Assembly (NCBI GenBank): GCA_023053575.1
Contig: JAKZAP010000001.1
Coordinates: 17,500,849 to 17,564,848, forward strand
DNA length: 64,000 nt
Direction of reading: 5' to 3'
DNA from: Branchinecta lynchi
Lineage: Eukaryota > Arthropoda > Branchiopoda > Anostraca > Branchinectidae
The notes under the pieces are model-generated. The model did no database searches and was not told the DNA's origin. It saw only the letters and a program-made list of their open reading frames with translations. This document shows positions 45,935 to 56,674 of the stretch, piece after piece. A program made the position numbers and the translations under genes. Within the stretch, counting starts at the first letter, position 1; each line of letters begins with the position of its first letter.

Positions 45935-46960
45935 GTCATAGGCCAACTTTCTAACAATAACCACTCAGAAAGGCGCATAGGCGAGGATCCAGTTTCATTA
46001 CCAGTGCGAGAACACATGCATAGCAGGCACACATGATACCCATTTTAGAACCTTGACATCTTTTTCGATCCCAGAAAGTCCTCAAATAATCACCAGTAGT
46101 TCGCACCCGCCAAAGATGCAGGAGAGCCTTTCGTTCCACCGTTCGTGACATTTTTTTAATCCTCAAGACTAACAAGACTAATTGTTGACACTCCAAGACC
46201 GCTTGAGCAACAGCGAAATAAGGTGGTCCTCCCAAAAACGCGAGGCAGCATCACTACTAAAGAAACGCCGGCTGTCCTAGTTTGGACAACTGAGCAGAAG
46301 GGACGATTCCATCCTGGCGAAGAAGTCTTTGCTCACCACCCCACTGCCAAAACACGCTCAGCACCCTCAAAAAAGACCTCGAGCCCATCGGTCGTACTTT
46401 ATGGAAGGAGGTGGGATCCCTCCTAGTTTCCCTCCCGATGGCCTTCACGAAAGACCGAGGCCTACACATGTTATCCCTTTCGGACCCTTTCACAAGCACA
46501 GAAATGGAATAATCAAATCGTTAGAGAACCCCGAACAGTAATAGTTATTAACAATAGATGACAGGCCTTTCGGACAGCTGGGAAAGTGGTGTACTCAGGC
46601 AGATGTTGTGGCTACGGGGCCAAAGAGCACAACTGATACCTGCCTGATTGCCCACTAGAATGGAGCTTTCCGCTCAAAACCAGAAACATGGTTGAACAAA
46701 CGGAAGCTTGGCTGGATAACTTGGAACAGTCCTCTCCGACATTGAGTATAAAACTCCACTTCACACATGTAAGCCCTGGGCCGGAGACAAGAGAAAACCA
46801 TCCTTTTTGGCCCCAGGAAAGAGTTCTTTGAAACTTTTTGAACTGCAATTTCTTATTCATCAATCCGGCCTGACGTAAACGAAACTTTACATATAAAAAC
46901 CAAAGACTTTAGACCTTTACCATCTTCCAGCATTAGGCAGAAAACGGCGGACTATAGGCA
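45935..46960. repeat. diverged relative of the 3.8-kb element's right part
   Basis: 'aggccaactttctaac' and 'cttagaaagg'-like text match 16090-16130. The 46620-46920 part follows 16430-16720 (ctgcctg, gaatggagctttcc, cagtcctctc, tccggcct). The central array is absent. Confidence 0.6.
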
Positions 46961-47146
46961 CAAAAAGAAAACGTTACAAAAAATTATGCCCCATTTTTAG
47001 TAATACAGTCCACCCTAAGTGTTGTTATCTTCGATGCGGAATCGTGCCACACTGCAAAAAGCGGCTTTTTGTCCCGACGGCTGTCAACAACGTGATGCGG
47101 GAGACCTAAGGGTAGAAACAGGAAAGGACTTCGGTCAGTCGCTTAC

Positions 47147-47269
47147 CTGAGCTACATTTTCGAAGTGCTGATGACTCCTTTGATAGGCTTTCGCTTTCTG
47201 GAGATTCTTCCCGACGCCAATGTTCTTCCTTAGAAAAACTTCACCGTGGGTTTCTAGCCAGTCCAAAAC
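47147..47269 (-). CDS. trio: trio exon 6: highly conserved VLDW...GVGK segment (41 codons)
   Basis: This exon is 123 nt, phase 0, starting VLDWLETHGEVFLRKNIGVG. The block VLDW-(I/L)-E-x-HGE-x-FL-x-(K/N)-x-GVGK is nearly invariant across Trio/Kalirin proteins and is the clearest single family signature in the window. It ends HQHFENVAQ. The acceptor is TTGCTTTAG and the donor CAG|GTAAGC. The exon length equals that of exon 2, and the next exon pairs with it as exon 3 pairs with exon 2. Confidence 0.96.
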
Positions 47270-47784
47270 CTAAAGCAATAAATACTTTCAACGAAACGGG
47301 ACATAGAACTGAATAAATGACCCACTGGCAAAAAAAAAATACATTTTGCAAAGAAAAGACAAAAAAAAAAAAAAAAGACCAGTGTAAAATTCAATACTTA
47401 TATTCCAGTGACAAAGACCATAATAAAGCACTAATAATGCACTAAAAGAAAAAGAACGCGTGGTCATGAACAAATTTTATCTCAGCCCTAGTTTTTCCCT
47501 GCAGTGATAATTAAAAGTAATAGATACAGGCGAGTACTCTTCTAGAAACGTAGAACGAAGTTATTAATGGAATAAAACTTAAGCTTGCAACCCCTTAGCC
47601 TATTAATAACAAAACCGAAGTTGATCAAAATCCAGAAACAAGCTTTTCCTTTCATCGCCCTAATCGTGCCGAAAAAACAGCGGCCGTGTCAAAAATTGAA
47701 TCTCAGGAATAGTTTTTTCCCTACAGTGGTGTTAGAAAGCAATTTGCCCGAATAAGATATTTATAGTCAGTAGAAGCTACAGTT

Positions 47785-47935
47785 ATTTATTACAGGTTTG
47801 TTTCCTTCCCCGAAGTTGACCCTTGAAGATGACAGCCTAACGAGGACCCTTGCCAAGAAGGGCCGAATATCGCTGATGAAGCATCGTAGCTGACGTATCC
47901 GTTGTATACATTATTTGAGTACATGAAAAAAGCCG
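47785..47935 (+). repeat. fold-back family, right arm only
   Basis: It starts 'attacaggtttgtttccttcc', then gaggacccttgccaagaagg, then 'cgtagctgacgtatccgttgt'. The left arm and the terminal extension are missing. The core here reads CTAACGA and CGAATA, so the hammerhead-like residues are mutated. Confidence 0.78.
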
Positions 47936-48185
47936 AGAAAATACGGTGGCTTGGCCATCGACTTTGAAGGAAGCCTCTAAAATGACCCTGGGATAAACCT
48001 CGTCATCACAGAGAAACGGCTTTAATCTCGTTTGAGAAACTTCTAAGGCGTTAATTGTACACTTCACACGCTCACACGGGATAGGCAGTTGACAAGAAAA
48101 TGCGGTCACATGGTTAGGGCACACGACACCCTGTTTCCTCGGTCAAACTATTGTAACGAACAGTAAACGATTGATGTCAACTTAC

Positions 48186-48377
48186 CTGCTTGACGTCATC
48201 CTGAAAGAGCCGTAACGCCAGTCGCTGATGGAGTTTTAATTTTCTTGCAGCCCACCGCTGTTCGAGAGCTCGGTGGTGGCCCAGAATCTGGTGAATGACT
48301 GCTAAGACATGACTAGCGCCAGATGAGTAATCGGCGGCGGGATTGGCTGACACCGGAGTGGGGCGAGGACCGTGAAC
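48186..48377 (-). CDS. trio: trio exon 5: linker plus spectrin helix (64 codons)
   Basis: This exon is 192 nt, phase 0. The first 20 or so codons form a Pro/Ser/Ala-rich linker. Then comes HVLAVIHQILGHHRALEQ and a basic helix with ARKLKLHQRLALRLFQDDV. Trio proteins have the aligned pattern H-V-L-x-V-I-H followed by R..RLHQRLQL..FQ.DV. The acceptor is CTTTACAG and the donor CAG|GTAAGT. Confidence 0.93.
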
Positions 48378-48379
48378 CT

Positions 48380-49160
48380 GTAAAGCGTGGATGGCGCACC
48401 ATGAGAATTTAACGTGGGGGAAACTGAAGGCGTCTCAACTCGAAATCCTTACATTAGCACGCACCAACCGCATTTGAAGCTTGCCTTTAACGAATCGCTG
48501 ACTAAATTGCCAATAGACGCTGTCTGTGTTGAGTCCGCAATATAACGGGAATGAAGGGGAACAGTTTGGGTTTCCCATTTCTGTCATAATTCGCAGTTGG
48601 TTTCTGTTAAAGTAAAAGAGACAGTTTTAATTTTGAAGAAAAAGGTGACAAACTTTTATAATAAAAAAATCGATAGCCCTCCAAACTCCCAGCCTGTACC
48701 CATGTTTAACAAGTGAATAATATAGTAAGTAAACAATTATAAACTAGTTGTCGAAATCATGAGTATTTTTTATAGTATTCATATGTCACTCATTGGATCA
48801 GTTGGTTTAGGCATAGTTCAGTTTTATACGTTATATTTTGCACTCCTTTGTTCTGAGGGAAATAAATAAATAAATAAAATAAAATAACCGTACAAGCAAC
48901 ACGAAAAATAGGCGTGATGATGGTGGTGCTTGTTCTTGCGGCGTAACTTAACACAGTGTTGTGTATAGTAAGTGGGTATAATTTCCATTGACAGAAGCTT
49001 TTTCTATCAAAATAAATAGCGTACTTCTGGTTCAAACCAAACACTACGTATGAACACTGCCCACTTTAGCAATGTACGAGAAAATCAAAGGTTTGTAGTC
49101 CGTCTAAGGCCCAGCGCTGGATTGTACTCCGAGCAATCAAGTCGACTCGCTCCAGGTCAC
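48380..49160. other. intronic stretch with a tandem (taaa)n tract
   Basis: 'gggaaataaataaataaataaaat' at about 48859-48882 resembles a LINE tail, but no LINE body is recognised upstream. Nothing else is seen. Confidence 0.35.
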
Positions 49161-49164
49161 GGGC

Positions 49165-49590
49165 AGAGATGGGCGAATCCGATCATGAAGGGATTCGAAT
49201 CCGAATCCGAATCCAGGCCTAGGTACGAATCCGATTCCGAATCCGAATCCATCATTTCAAGCTGAGGATTCGAATCCGGAATCGAATCCAGATTCGAATC
49301 CGACCTTAACAGAAATCACATCATTTTTTCACGTTTAAAAATCAGAGGTGACAAAAAGCACTTGATATCTAAGGTAATTAGATAACGTGATAAATTAATG
49401 AGGATGGTTGGTGGTGGAGAGCAAAAAGTTGGATTGCCTAAGCCGACTGTGTAAAAATTTGGAAACGGAAATAGAAGGATGTACACCAGAAATTTGCTTG
49501 GATTCGTACGATTGAGAGTTTGGAATCCGAGTCCGAATCCGAATCCAGCCTGAAGCAGAAGATTCGAATCCGGATTCGAATCCGGCCAAA
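49165..49590. repeat. GATTCGAATCCG-rich repeat
   Basis: Runs of 'gattcgaatccgaatcc' and its variants occur at 49167-49300 and 49510-49590. Because gattcgaatc is self-complementary, the blocks can fold. Between them is about 200 bp of unique text. It is probably a satellite-like MITE. Confidence 0.65.
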
Positions 49591-50326
49591 AGTCACGGGG
49601 GCATTAAATTCAACGTAATCGTCCTCGATCGTCTCTATATCAGAGTCCTATTCAGCAATGACAACCGAGGGGTTCATGACTACCGTGAACAAAATTAAGT
49701 GAGAAAGTCCTTATGAGTATTTGGCATCGGCCGGACCAGGCTACATCCGAACAGCAAGAAATATCCCAAACCCAGTACCAGCCCCTACAGCATACACACA
49801 CAAACATCGCGGACGTCTATGTGACAAAGACAAATGTGGCGCGAAATCAGCTAAAACCGATCATGGTCTACACACAGTTCCATAGATGTGTAGACCAGAT
49901 GGTGTATTTTGATACAGTATACGCTTGAATAAAACACACTTATACCTCTGATGTACTGATGTGTCCCCAATCGCTCAAACAATTCTGTTTACAGAAAAGC
50001 CGTATAACAGGTTTTGTCGAAAGCGACTGGCCAGTAAAACAATAACAGAAAGAAGAACAGGTACGTGCACACACCATTTTCGTAGTCGGATGCGAATTCT
50101 TCCTTCGCTCCGAATCCGAAATTCTGAGGTGACGCATGCATGTTTCCCTATAGCGACGCGAATTTTACATGCGTATTTAAGTATGTGAAGTCTTATCAGA
50201 CTGCCTGTGCACGCAGCTTAGAAGTGTGACTTGACTGTGACAGGACGGAAAGCACAGCTGAAATGTGACTTGACAAAAACAAAAGTCGGAAACACAACTA
50301 CAGGCAAAAACAAAGGGCTACGAGCT

Positions 50327-52063
50327 CATATGGCACTTGTTACGAGAAGGTGGTACAAGAAAGTAGACGAGAACGTCACAAAATACCCACTTCAACCCCC
50401 TAGGATTGCACCTAGAAATAGGATATCTAGTTTCAATCGAGTCCGAGCGTTTCAGGCATCTTCTCGGATCATCTAGGGCAAATGACATGTATACCTTCCA
50501 AGTTTGGATCCACTAGTTTGATCCCTACGAGTGCCACACTATTTCCGATACCCTCCTCAAATCTCCCCTACTGCGGCCGAATCTGGTTCAGACATATAAA
50601 CAGATAATTTAAAGCATCTTCTCAAACGTCTATCAAGTTTACTGGAGTCTGAGCATTTTTCAGAAAATTCCGGTGCCGTGCTCAGATCCGGTACGGCCCA
50701 AAAATATGTGATCTAGGGCATTTGGTCTCTCTACTTTCCAAGTTTCATTCAAATCACTCCAATCATTTGACCCGTATGCGCGCTAAAATATTTCCGGAAC
50801 TCCCCCTCTAAATTCCCCACTGTAGCCGAATACAACTAGGACACATTAACTTCGCATCTCTGACATCGTCTCTTCTCGTCTTTCAAGTTTGACTCGAATA
50901 GGAGCATATCTACAAATTTCCGCTTTCCGCCTCATCCTCCTACCGTGGCCGGATCCGGTCCGGACCCCAAATAACAAATTATGCCGCATAAAGTCGGTAC
51001 TATCCAACTCGGCCCATTTGTTTGCGTTTGTGCATGTCAGAAAGTCTCCGGACCCCCCCCCCCCCCCCCCCCTCACCTCCAACTCCCCAACCTTTGCCGC
51101 ATGTGGTTCGGACACATTTTTGGTATATCTATGTCATTAGCTCTTATCACCCATAAAGTTTATTCGAATCGGACCACCCGCTCGCAACCTACTGAAGTCA
51201 GTAATTTCCGGACTCCCCTACCACACCTGGAAGTATCCTAACTCGCGATCACTGGAATTCGGGAAAGCCCTCCGATCCCCCCCCCCAAAGAGTCCCGATA
51301 TGATCTAATTCTGTCAAGAACGTTCCTAGGGCTTATGCTTGTTCTTGCCACCAAATTCCGTCCCAATCCTTCGACGCCAAGCGTTTCACGAACATCCCGG
51401 CCCCCCCCCCTCCCTCCAACTCCCCCCACAAGTATCGGATCCGGTCCGGACTTGACATGGAACATATGCGACGACACCCCTTTCCACTTGCCAAGTTCTA
51501 TTCAAATCCAATCGCCCGTTCTAGAATTTCGAATGCCACTAGATTCCGTATTCCCCTTCCCTCCACTCCCCCCACGATGGTCGGATCATGCAAATGACTA
51601 TTCTTAAGTCGTTTTTTTTTCGAGTCCCTGATATGCCAGTCGAGTTTCATCATCCTATGTACATCAGGAAGTGCTGAATTCGCGGGATCACCAGAATTCG
51701 GGTTTCCCCCTCCAACTCGCCCCAAAGTCATCGGATCCGGTCCGGATTTTAAGTGAGTCGTCTGAGACACGAGGTCTTTCCAAATATCAAGTTTTATTAA
51801 GATCCGATCACCCGTTCAAATTTGTAAATATATCAAGATCCGAATTCCCCCTTCCTCCACTCCCACCACGATGCTCGGATCGCGGAAGTGACTATTTCCA
51901 ACTTAATCTTTTTGGGTCCCTGATGTGCCTGCCAAGTTTCATCGTCTTAGCTTATGTGGAAGTGCCCGAACTAGCCAAACCCGGACCGACCGAGAGACAC
52001 ACCGACGGACGGACAGAAATTGCGATCGCTATATGGCATTTGACCGAAGAGCAAGTGCCATAA
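50327..52063 (+). mobile_element. Helentron/HINE-like repeat, copy 3
   Basis: It begins catatggcacttg (50327) and ends caagtgccata (52052). The interior follows copies 1 and 2: 'ccaagtttcattcaaatcac', 'ccaccacgatgctcgg', then 'cttatgtggaagtgcccgaa', then a GACR run 'gacggacggacagaaatt' and 'gatcgctatatggcatttg'. C runs occur at about 51053-51072. No helicase or Rep coding is present. Confidence 0.68.
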
Positions 52064-52323
52064 AAAAGGGGGAAAAAGTGTAACAAAAGATCTAAAGAAG
52101 CTCTTTCGTGAGTGCAAATTACTGGTGCTAATTTGGAAACTTTCTGGATTTACAACGTTTGAAAACAGAACCAATGAGTGCGAGATACAAAAAGAGCTGT
52201 CTATTGACTTTTTCTCAAATTTGCTACAAGGCCTTAGACGGAGCAGTATGCATTGCTGCATTTTCTAGAAGAAGAAGAAGAAAATATACTCTACTTTGAG
52301 AAGAAGCCATAACACAAAGGTAC

Positions 52324-52551
52324 CTGTTGCTGCCCTCCCTGGCCATCCGTCCTTGACTGATTCGCCACTTGCACCAAATGATCAAGCTGATACAGCAGCT
52401 TTTTGCTTGTACTATGGACTTCAGTATACGTTTGACACATGAGCTCATACAAGGACTGGTGCTGGTGGATAGCAGCTTCGAGTCCCTGATCATTCCCGGG
52501 GATTGACGAGTCCTCGCAAGCCTGGTTCCATGCAGATACACTGGCAATATA
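52324..52551 (-). CDS. trio: trio exon 4: spectrin repeat (76 codons)
   Basis: This exon is 228 nt, phase 0. It begins YIASVSAWNQACEDSSIPG and continues with GLEAAIHQHQSLYELM and LLYQLDHL. It corresponds to the Trio segment containing the S-W-x-x-A-C and 'DAIHHHQ-IYE' motifs. The last 16 residues are rich in Gln, Gly and Ser and are probably an inter-repeat linker. The acceptor is TTTTAG and the donor CAG|GTACCT. Confidence 0.92.
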
Positions 52552-52859
52552 CTAAAAGAAAAGATAAGTATTTGAGAAACGACTTTAGTCACTAGTCTAC
52601 TATAAACCTCATCTCTCATGTAGGGATTAGACAAGGAAGAATTTTGCGACATCGTCGTTTAAAAAAGCCTATAGGCTTAGCATAATTATTTCAATGTTCA
52701 ATTCCTGTTTCCTATTTTATGGTTTCAATGTTCAATTCCTATTTCCGGCATAAATCTCCTTTCCCGACTAATCACTGTGTAGTACACTGTGAGAATATTG
52801 CTAACAAAGCAAGGGCACAGTTGATCATCCTCATCTATACCAGGGGGTTATAAGATATT

Positions 52860-53096
52860 CAAAACCATCTGTTGTTGTAAATTCTCGTGTTGTCCTTAAA
52901 TTTTAGTGTTGATGTGTGATAGTAATTCGTTTGTTTTTCTTTACATTGCCTTAGGCTAGAATTGTATCAATAATTTTTACAAACCCATCAGAATTATTAA
53001 GCGTCGCTTTTTACGCCACTGGCATGTCTGATGCTTTTGAGAAACGCCAGGTTTATTTATATTTGCCATTAAAATTGTACCGTATCTTACCTTATA
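52860..53096 (+). mobile_element. LINE 3' end, sister of 1630-1870
   Basis: It is closely similar to 1630-1870 across about 230 bp, including 'aaatttttagtgttga'-type text and 'caggtttatttatatttgcc', and ends in a (cttacctta)-type tail. Confidence 0.7.
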
Positions 53097-53291
53097 GCCT
53101 AGCGCAACTTTCGAGCTGAATATCCGGGTATTACCCTCTTATATCAGGCACACGCCCCCTTTTCCCTAGATAAGCGAAACATCAATCAAACGATATCATA
53201 CCCTCAGTGACGTTTATACACACAACGAAGGTATCAAATGAAATGGTGACCCTGAGAAGGGATATGGCAAAGCGATACTCATAGGTTTCCG

Positions 53292-53568
53292 AGCCTCGTT
53301 TTTGTTGCATGCTGCAGGTCCATTTCTTGGCCGATTCCGGACTAATTATTTTTACATCCGTTTTTGCACTGCAGTGCTGTCGAGGAAGACGGCAGCGCTT
53401 CTCGAGAATCACGGACTTGCTCACCGACCAAGTCCGTGCTTCCCTGCAAGGTGCTGCAGCCCTGCCGCTTCAACCAAGAAGAAAGTGAATAAAAAAACGC
53501 ATATTCTGCAAAAGCTAAGAAGTGCCGCAGCAGCAATGCGGCAGCGCAATTGCAACAAAAATGAGGCT
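53292..53568. mobile_element. 277-bp MITE with CNG target duplication, copy 1 (CCG)
   Basis: Inverted ends are AGCCTCGTTTTTGTTGC and GCAACAAAAATGAGGCT. It is flanked by CCG on both sides (53289-53291, 53569-53571). Internal hairpin: cacggacttg and caagtccgtg. It has no coding capacity. The ORFs crossing it are by-products of its lack of stops. Confidence 0.9.
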
Positions 53569-53809
53569 CCGGTTTCATCTCTCGAAGGCGCAGTCGAAGA
53601 AAAAACAGTTTTCAGTCGGTAGTATGACGCTAGAGGCTTGGTGACTAGCATTGTAGTAACATTAACAGCATCGATGCTTTAACACACGGATGTCAATGCT
53701 TGTATCATATGTTACCATGTTGAGCATTACGTTTCACGAAAATAGAACGACTGAAAAGGTCACAAGAGGAATTATACTTGTCCTTGTGTGGGGAGAGTGT
53801 TCTCAGAGT

Positions 53810-55440
53810 CCCTGTACGGAAAATCTCCACGTCGAATGCCATTTTACACCTCGAATCGAGGACGAAACGGTATTTTCGGTAGCGATAAATGGCGAAAGTA
53901 TAGCGAGGACGAATATTGATGGCGAATTATACTTCGACCTACATTTTCGCTGCGAATATGAAGGCGAAGGAGAGGGAGATCTCGCGTTCGCTATCGTGTT
54001 TAGTAAAGGGCGAAGGCCGATTTCCCTTCGACCTTAGTTTTCGCTGCGAAAAAGATGGCGAAAGACAAGGCGATTCTACCTCCGCCTCATATTTGGCGAA
54101 GGGCGAGGGTGTATTCAACTTCGGCCTTGTTTTCGCTGCGAAGGTGGTAGCGAAATATCAGGGAGATTTCATCTCCACCTCGTTTTTGGTGAAGTGCGAG
54201 GGCGACCTTATAGTTTCACTGCGAAGTTGCCATCAGGGGATGGTGAAAGACATTTCCTATAATACTTCGACTTTTGTTCCACTGGCAAGGTAATTGACGA
54301 GATGCAGAGGCAGTTGCATTTGGTGAGCAAAGAATATTTGACGGTGCAAAACGAATAAGTCAGTTACATTTTATTAGAGCTATATTTCCTTCTTGGCAAG
54401 CGTCCTCTTCAGGCTCAAGCCGCACAATTTAAGCTGGAAACTGAACAGTCATTTTCCAGCTCATTTTTCGTAATTTTCCATTTCCCAGGAAGTTCATTTT
54501 CCAGCTTGAGCCCGAAGAGACCCTTGCCAAGAAGGGTCGAAATATAGCTCTAATAATATGTAGCAGAGTTATCCGTTCTGCACCGTCAAATATGGTTCGC
54601 AGTCAGCTCGGGCTGAAGGAATATCTATAATGAGAGAGAAACTACTTTCGAGCTTTACATTTGCCAGAAACCTAGGAGCAAAGAGCAATCCCGTCCGATT
54701 TTATGTATCACTATATTAATCAAATCAAATCTACGCAGTATATGGTACCTTATTCCCTAACTGCTTGTTTCGAGACAGGAAAAAAAAACTATTAATTGTA
54801 AGAGCCACGGAAATGCTTTAATTTAAGCCTTGCCGTCTATAGTTTTGAAAATATTGCTGTTATGTGAAGTTCAAAAAATTTCAGAAGCAGCTTCCGAGTT
54901 TGAACCTTGTTCGATGGTGCAAAAGCATCACCCAACAAATTTCAAGAGTTACCAGTCCTAAATCGATCATTTGGGGAAACTAGTTTTGTCTTCTTTATTG
55001 AGTATAATTTTGGACCCATCGTCAATACTGGATTTCTGAACACAGTTCTATTATATATCACTGATCAATGAATACAAATTTTTGTTTCTTTACAATGGCG
55101 TTGCGCTGGTTGGTTGTTACCAACATTATTTGGTTACGACTTGGTCTTTTTGTATCAAGTGTACGAGGTCAAGGTGCCAGAGGTGGATTCGCTACCAAAT
55201 GAGGCGAGAGAGAAAACGAGGTAGTTTCTGTTTCAAATGTACGAGGTCGTTTTGACCCAAATTTGAGGTGAAAAACGAGAGCGAAAACGGCCTAGTTTGT
55301 GTTTCAAATGTACGAGGCCGTTTTGACCCAGATTTGAGGTGGAAACGAGAGCAAATAGGCAGCGAAAACGACCTAGTTTGTGTTTCAAACGTACGAGGCC
55401 GTTTTGACCTAGATTCGAGGTGTAGATTTTCCGTACGGGT
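53810..55440. mobile_element. 1.6-kb element with inverted ends and two internal tandem blocks
   Basis: Ends 'cctgtacggaaaatctccac' (about 53812) and 'gtagattttccgtacggg' (55423) are inverted. Block 1 (about 53870-54235) repeats 'ttttcgctgcgaa' with 'ggcgaagg'. Block 2 (about 55190-55420) repeats 'gtttcaaatgtacgagg' at 55230, 55301 and 55382. A fold-back element sits inside at 54320-54640. Class unknown. Confidence 0.65.
54320..54640 (+). mobile_element. fold-back element (gcaaaacgaata / tttgacggtgca type)
   Basis: The arms carry 'tttgacggtgcaaaacg', 'agagctatatttccttcttgg' and 'ttttccagct', mirrored after 54480. The right end extends to 'agtcagctcgggctgaagg', as in the other family members. 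The core is mutated to CCGAAGA. Confidence 0.78.
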
Positions 55441-55444
55441 CTAA

Positions 55445-55849
55445 AGCCGCTTTCAGGTCGACGCGTTGTTGCGATGCGTCCCGTACGCGTTTATCTTGCG
55501 TTGCGCACAGGTTGCGTATCGTGCCTTTCACTCCTGTGCGAGAAGCTTTCACGGTGGATGGGTATTTACATTTTCCTTTCTCGGTTTCTTTCTTGTTTTA
55601 CCATTACTAAGTTTTCTTCATCATTATAGTAGGTTTTTTCCAATTTTTCTTCTAAAAATCCTTTTTTCACTGAAAAATCTAATGCGTAAGCGTCGTCGCA
55701 CCGGCCCACACCGCAAGAATAGAACTTGCTTCTATTCTTGGGTTGCGTTTTATTGGTCTGCGTAAGCTCTGCGTTGCGTCGCCGCAAACGCCACTCAGAG
55801 GTGGCATAGCTCAGTGTGAAAGGCTCAATGCGTCAATGTGAAAGCGGCT
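55445..55849. mobile_element. 405-bp MITE with TAA target duplication, next to trio exon 3
   Basis: Inverted ends are AGCCGCTTTCA and TGAAAGCGGCT, flanked by TAA (55442-55444, 55850-55852). 'ttgcgttgcg'-type text recurs inside. TWA duplications suit PIF/Harbinger. Its right edge is 10 bp from the exon 3 border, within the first intron bases of the trio transcript. Confidence 0.85.
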
Positions 55850-55859
55850 TAAACCTCAC

Positions 55860-56051
55860 CTGTTCTGCCTTCTGGTGGAAGACAACGGACAAACTCAATA
55901 CAGTGGTTCGCTCATCTAGCGCCGACGCGAATTCCTTCCAGGTTCGTTCAAGAGATGTCGCCACTGTTCGGATTTGCTGAGATGCATAATGTCGAGATTC
56001 TATGAGGCGTCCAGCGACGCTGAGAACGCGGTTGAGGGTGACGTACATGTT
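55860..56051 (-). CDS. trio: trio exon 3: spectrin repeat (64 codons)
   Basis: This exon is 192 nt, phase 0. It starts NMYVTLNRVLSVAGRLIES, includes HYASQQIR and ends near ALDERT...FHQKAEQ. These blocks are strongly conserved in Trio (N-Y-V-N--R, HYASQQIR, LDERS, FHQKAE). The acceptor is TTTGTAG and the donor CAG|GTGAGG. A MITE begins only 10 bp beyond the exon end, with its TAA target duplication at donor positions +8 to +10. The minimal donor is preserved, so the exon should still splice. Confidence 0.95.
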
Positions 56052-56674
56052 CTACAAAGGAAAGTTAAAACTAAACAAATGTAAATAGTGGCTGTCCAAG
56101 TGCTAAAATACAAGAAAAGAAACAATAAACTGTGTTTCTTTCACTTTACCAAAATTTCCAGGCTGTGCAAAACCATTTTCCGATCTTACAACTGGATAAA
56201 CAGCGTATCTTCTATACTCAGCCAGAAGCTCATACCTCAATTGTAATTGAAAGCGTGTTCAAAATACCTGAACTGCGTGGTCTCCCTCCCTAACCACGTT
56301 ACAGCGTACTATCGCCTACATTTTGACCCAGGGCCCCCGGGGATCGTATTCCTGAGTAAACTAGCCTACTGTTTTTCGGGTCAGTTCTTTTCAGTTGTTT
56401 TTCATTTCATCAGCGTATTCGTACTCTTGAGTAAACTAGCCTACTGTTTTTCGCTTCAGTTTTTCGCAGTTGTTTTTCATCAGCGGACATTAACGGTCAT
56501 AACCTTCAACAGGCTAACATAACCTGGAAACAGTAGCGTGTAGCAGACAGATGCGACTTGGACCGTCGCCCTAATTTTCATCATGATAATTGGACTGAGA
56601 ATGGACAATGTTCCTATTTAGTCCTTTTAACACGACTTACGCCGAAAATAGATAAGCAATACTCAAATTTTCTT

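Noticed and set aside
46223..46541. overlapping plus-strand ORFs near 46.3 kb
   Set aside because: They have no motif, compete with a minus-strand frame, and lie in a diverged repeat.
53690..54293. coding repeats in frames at 53690-54037 and 53916-54293
   Set aside because: The frames follow a 'gcgaa' tandem block in two registers; no domain, and the block is inside a repeat element.
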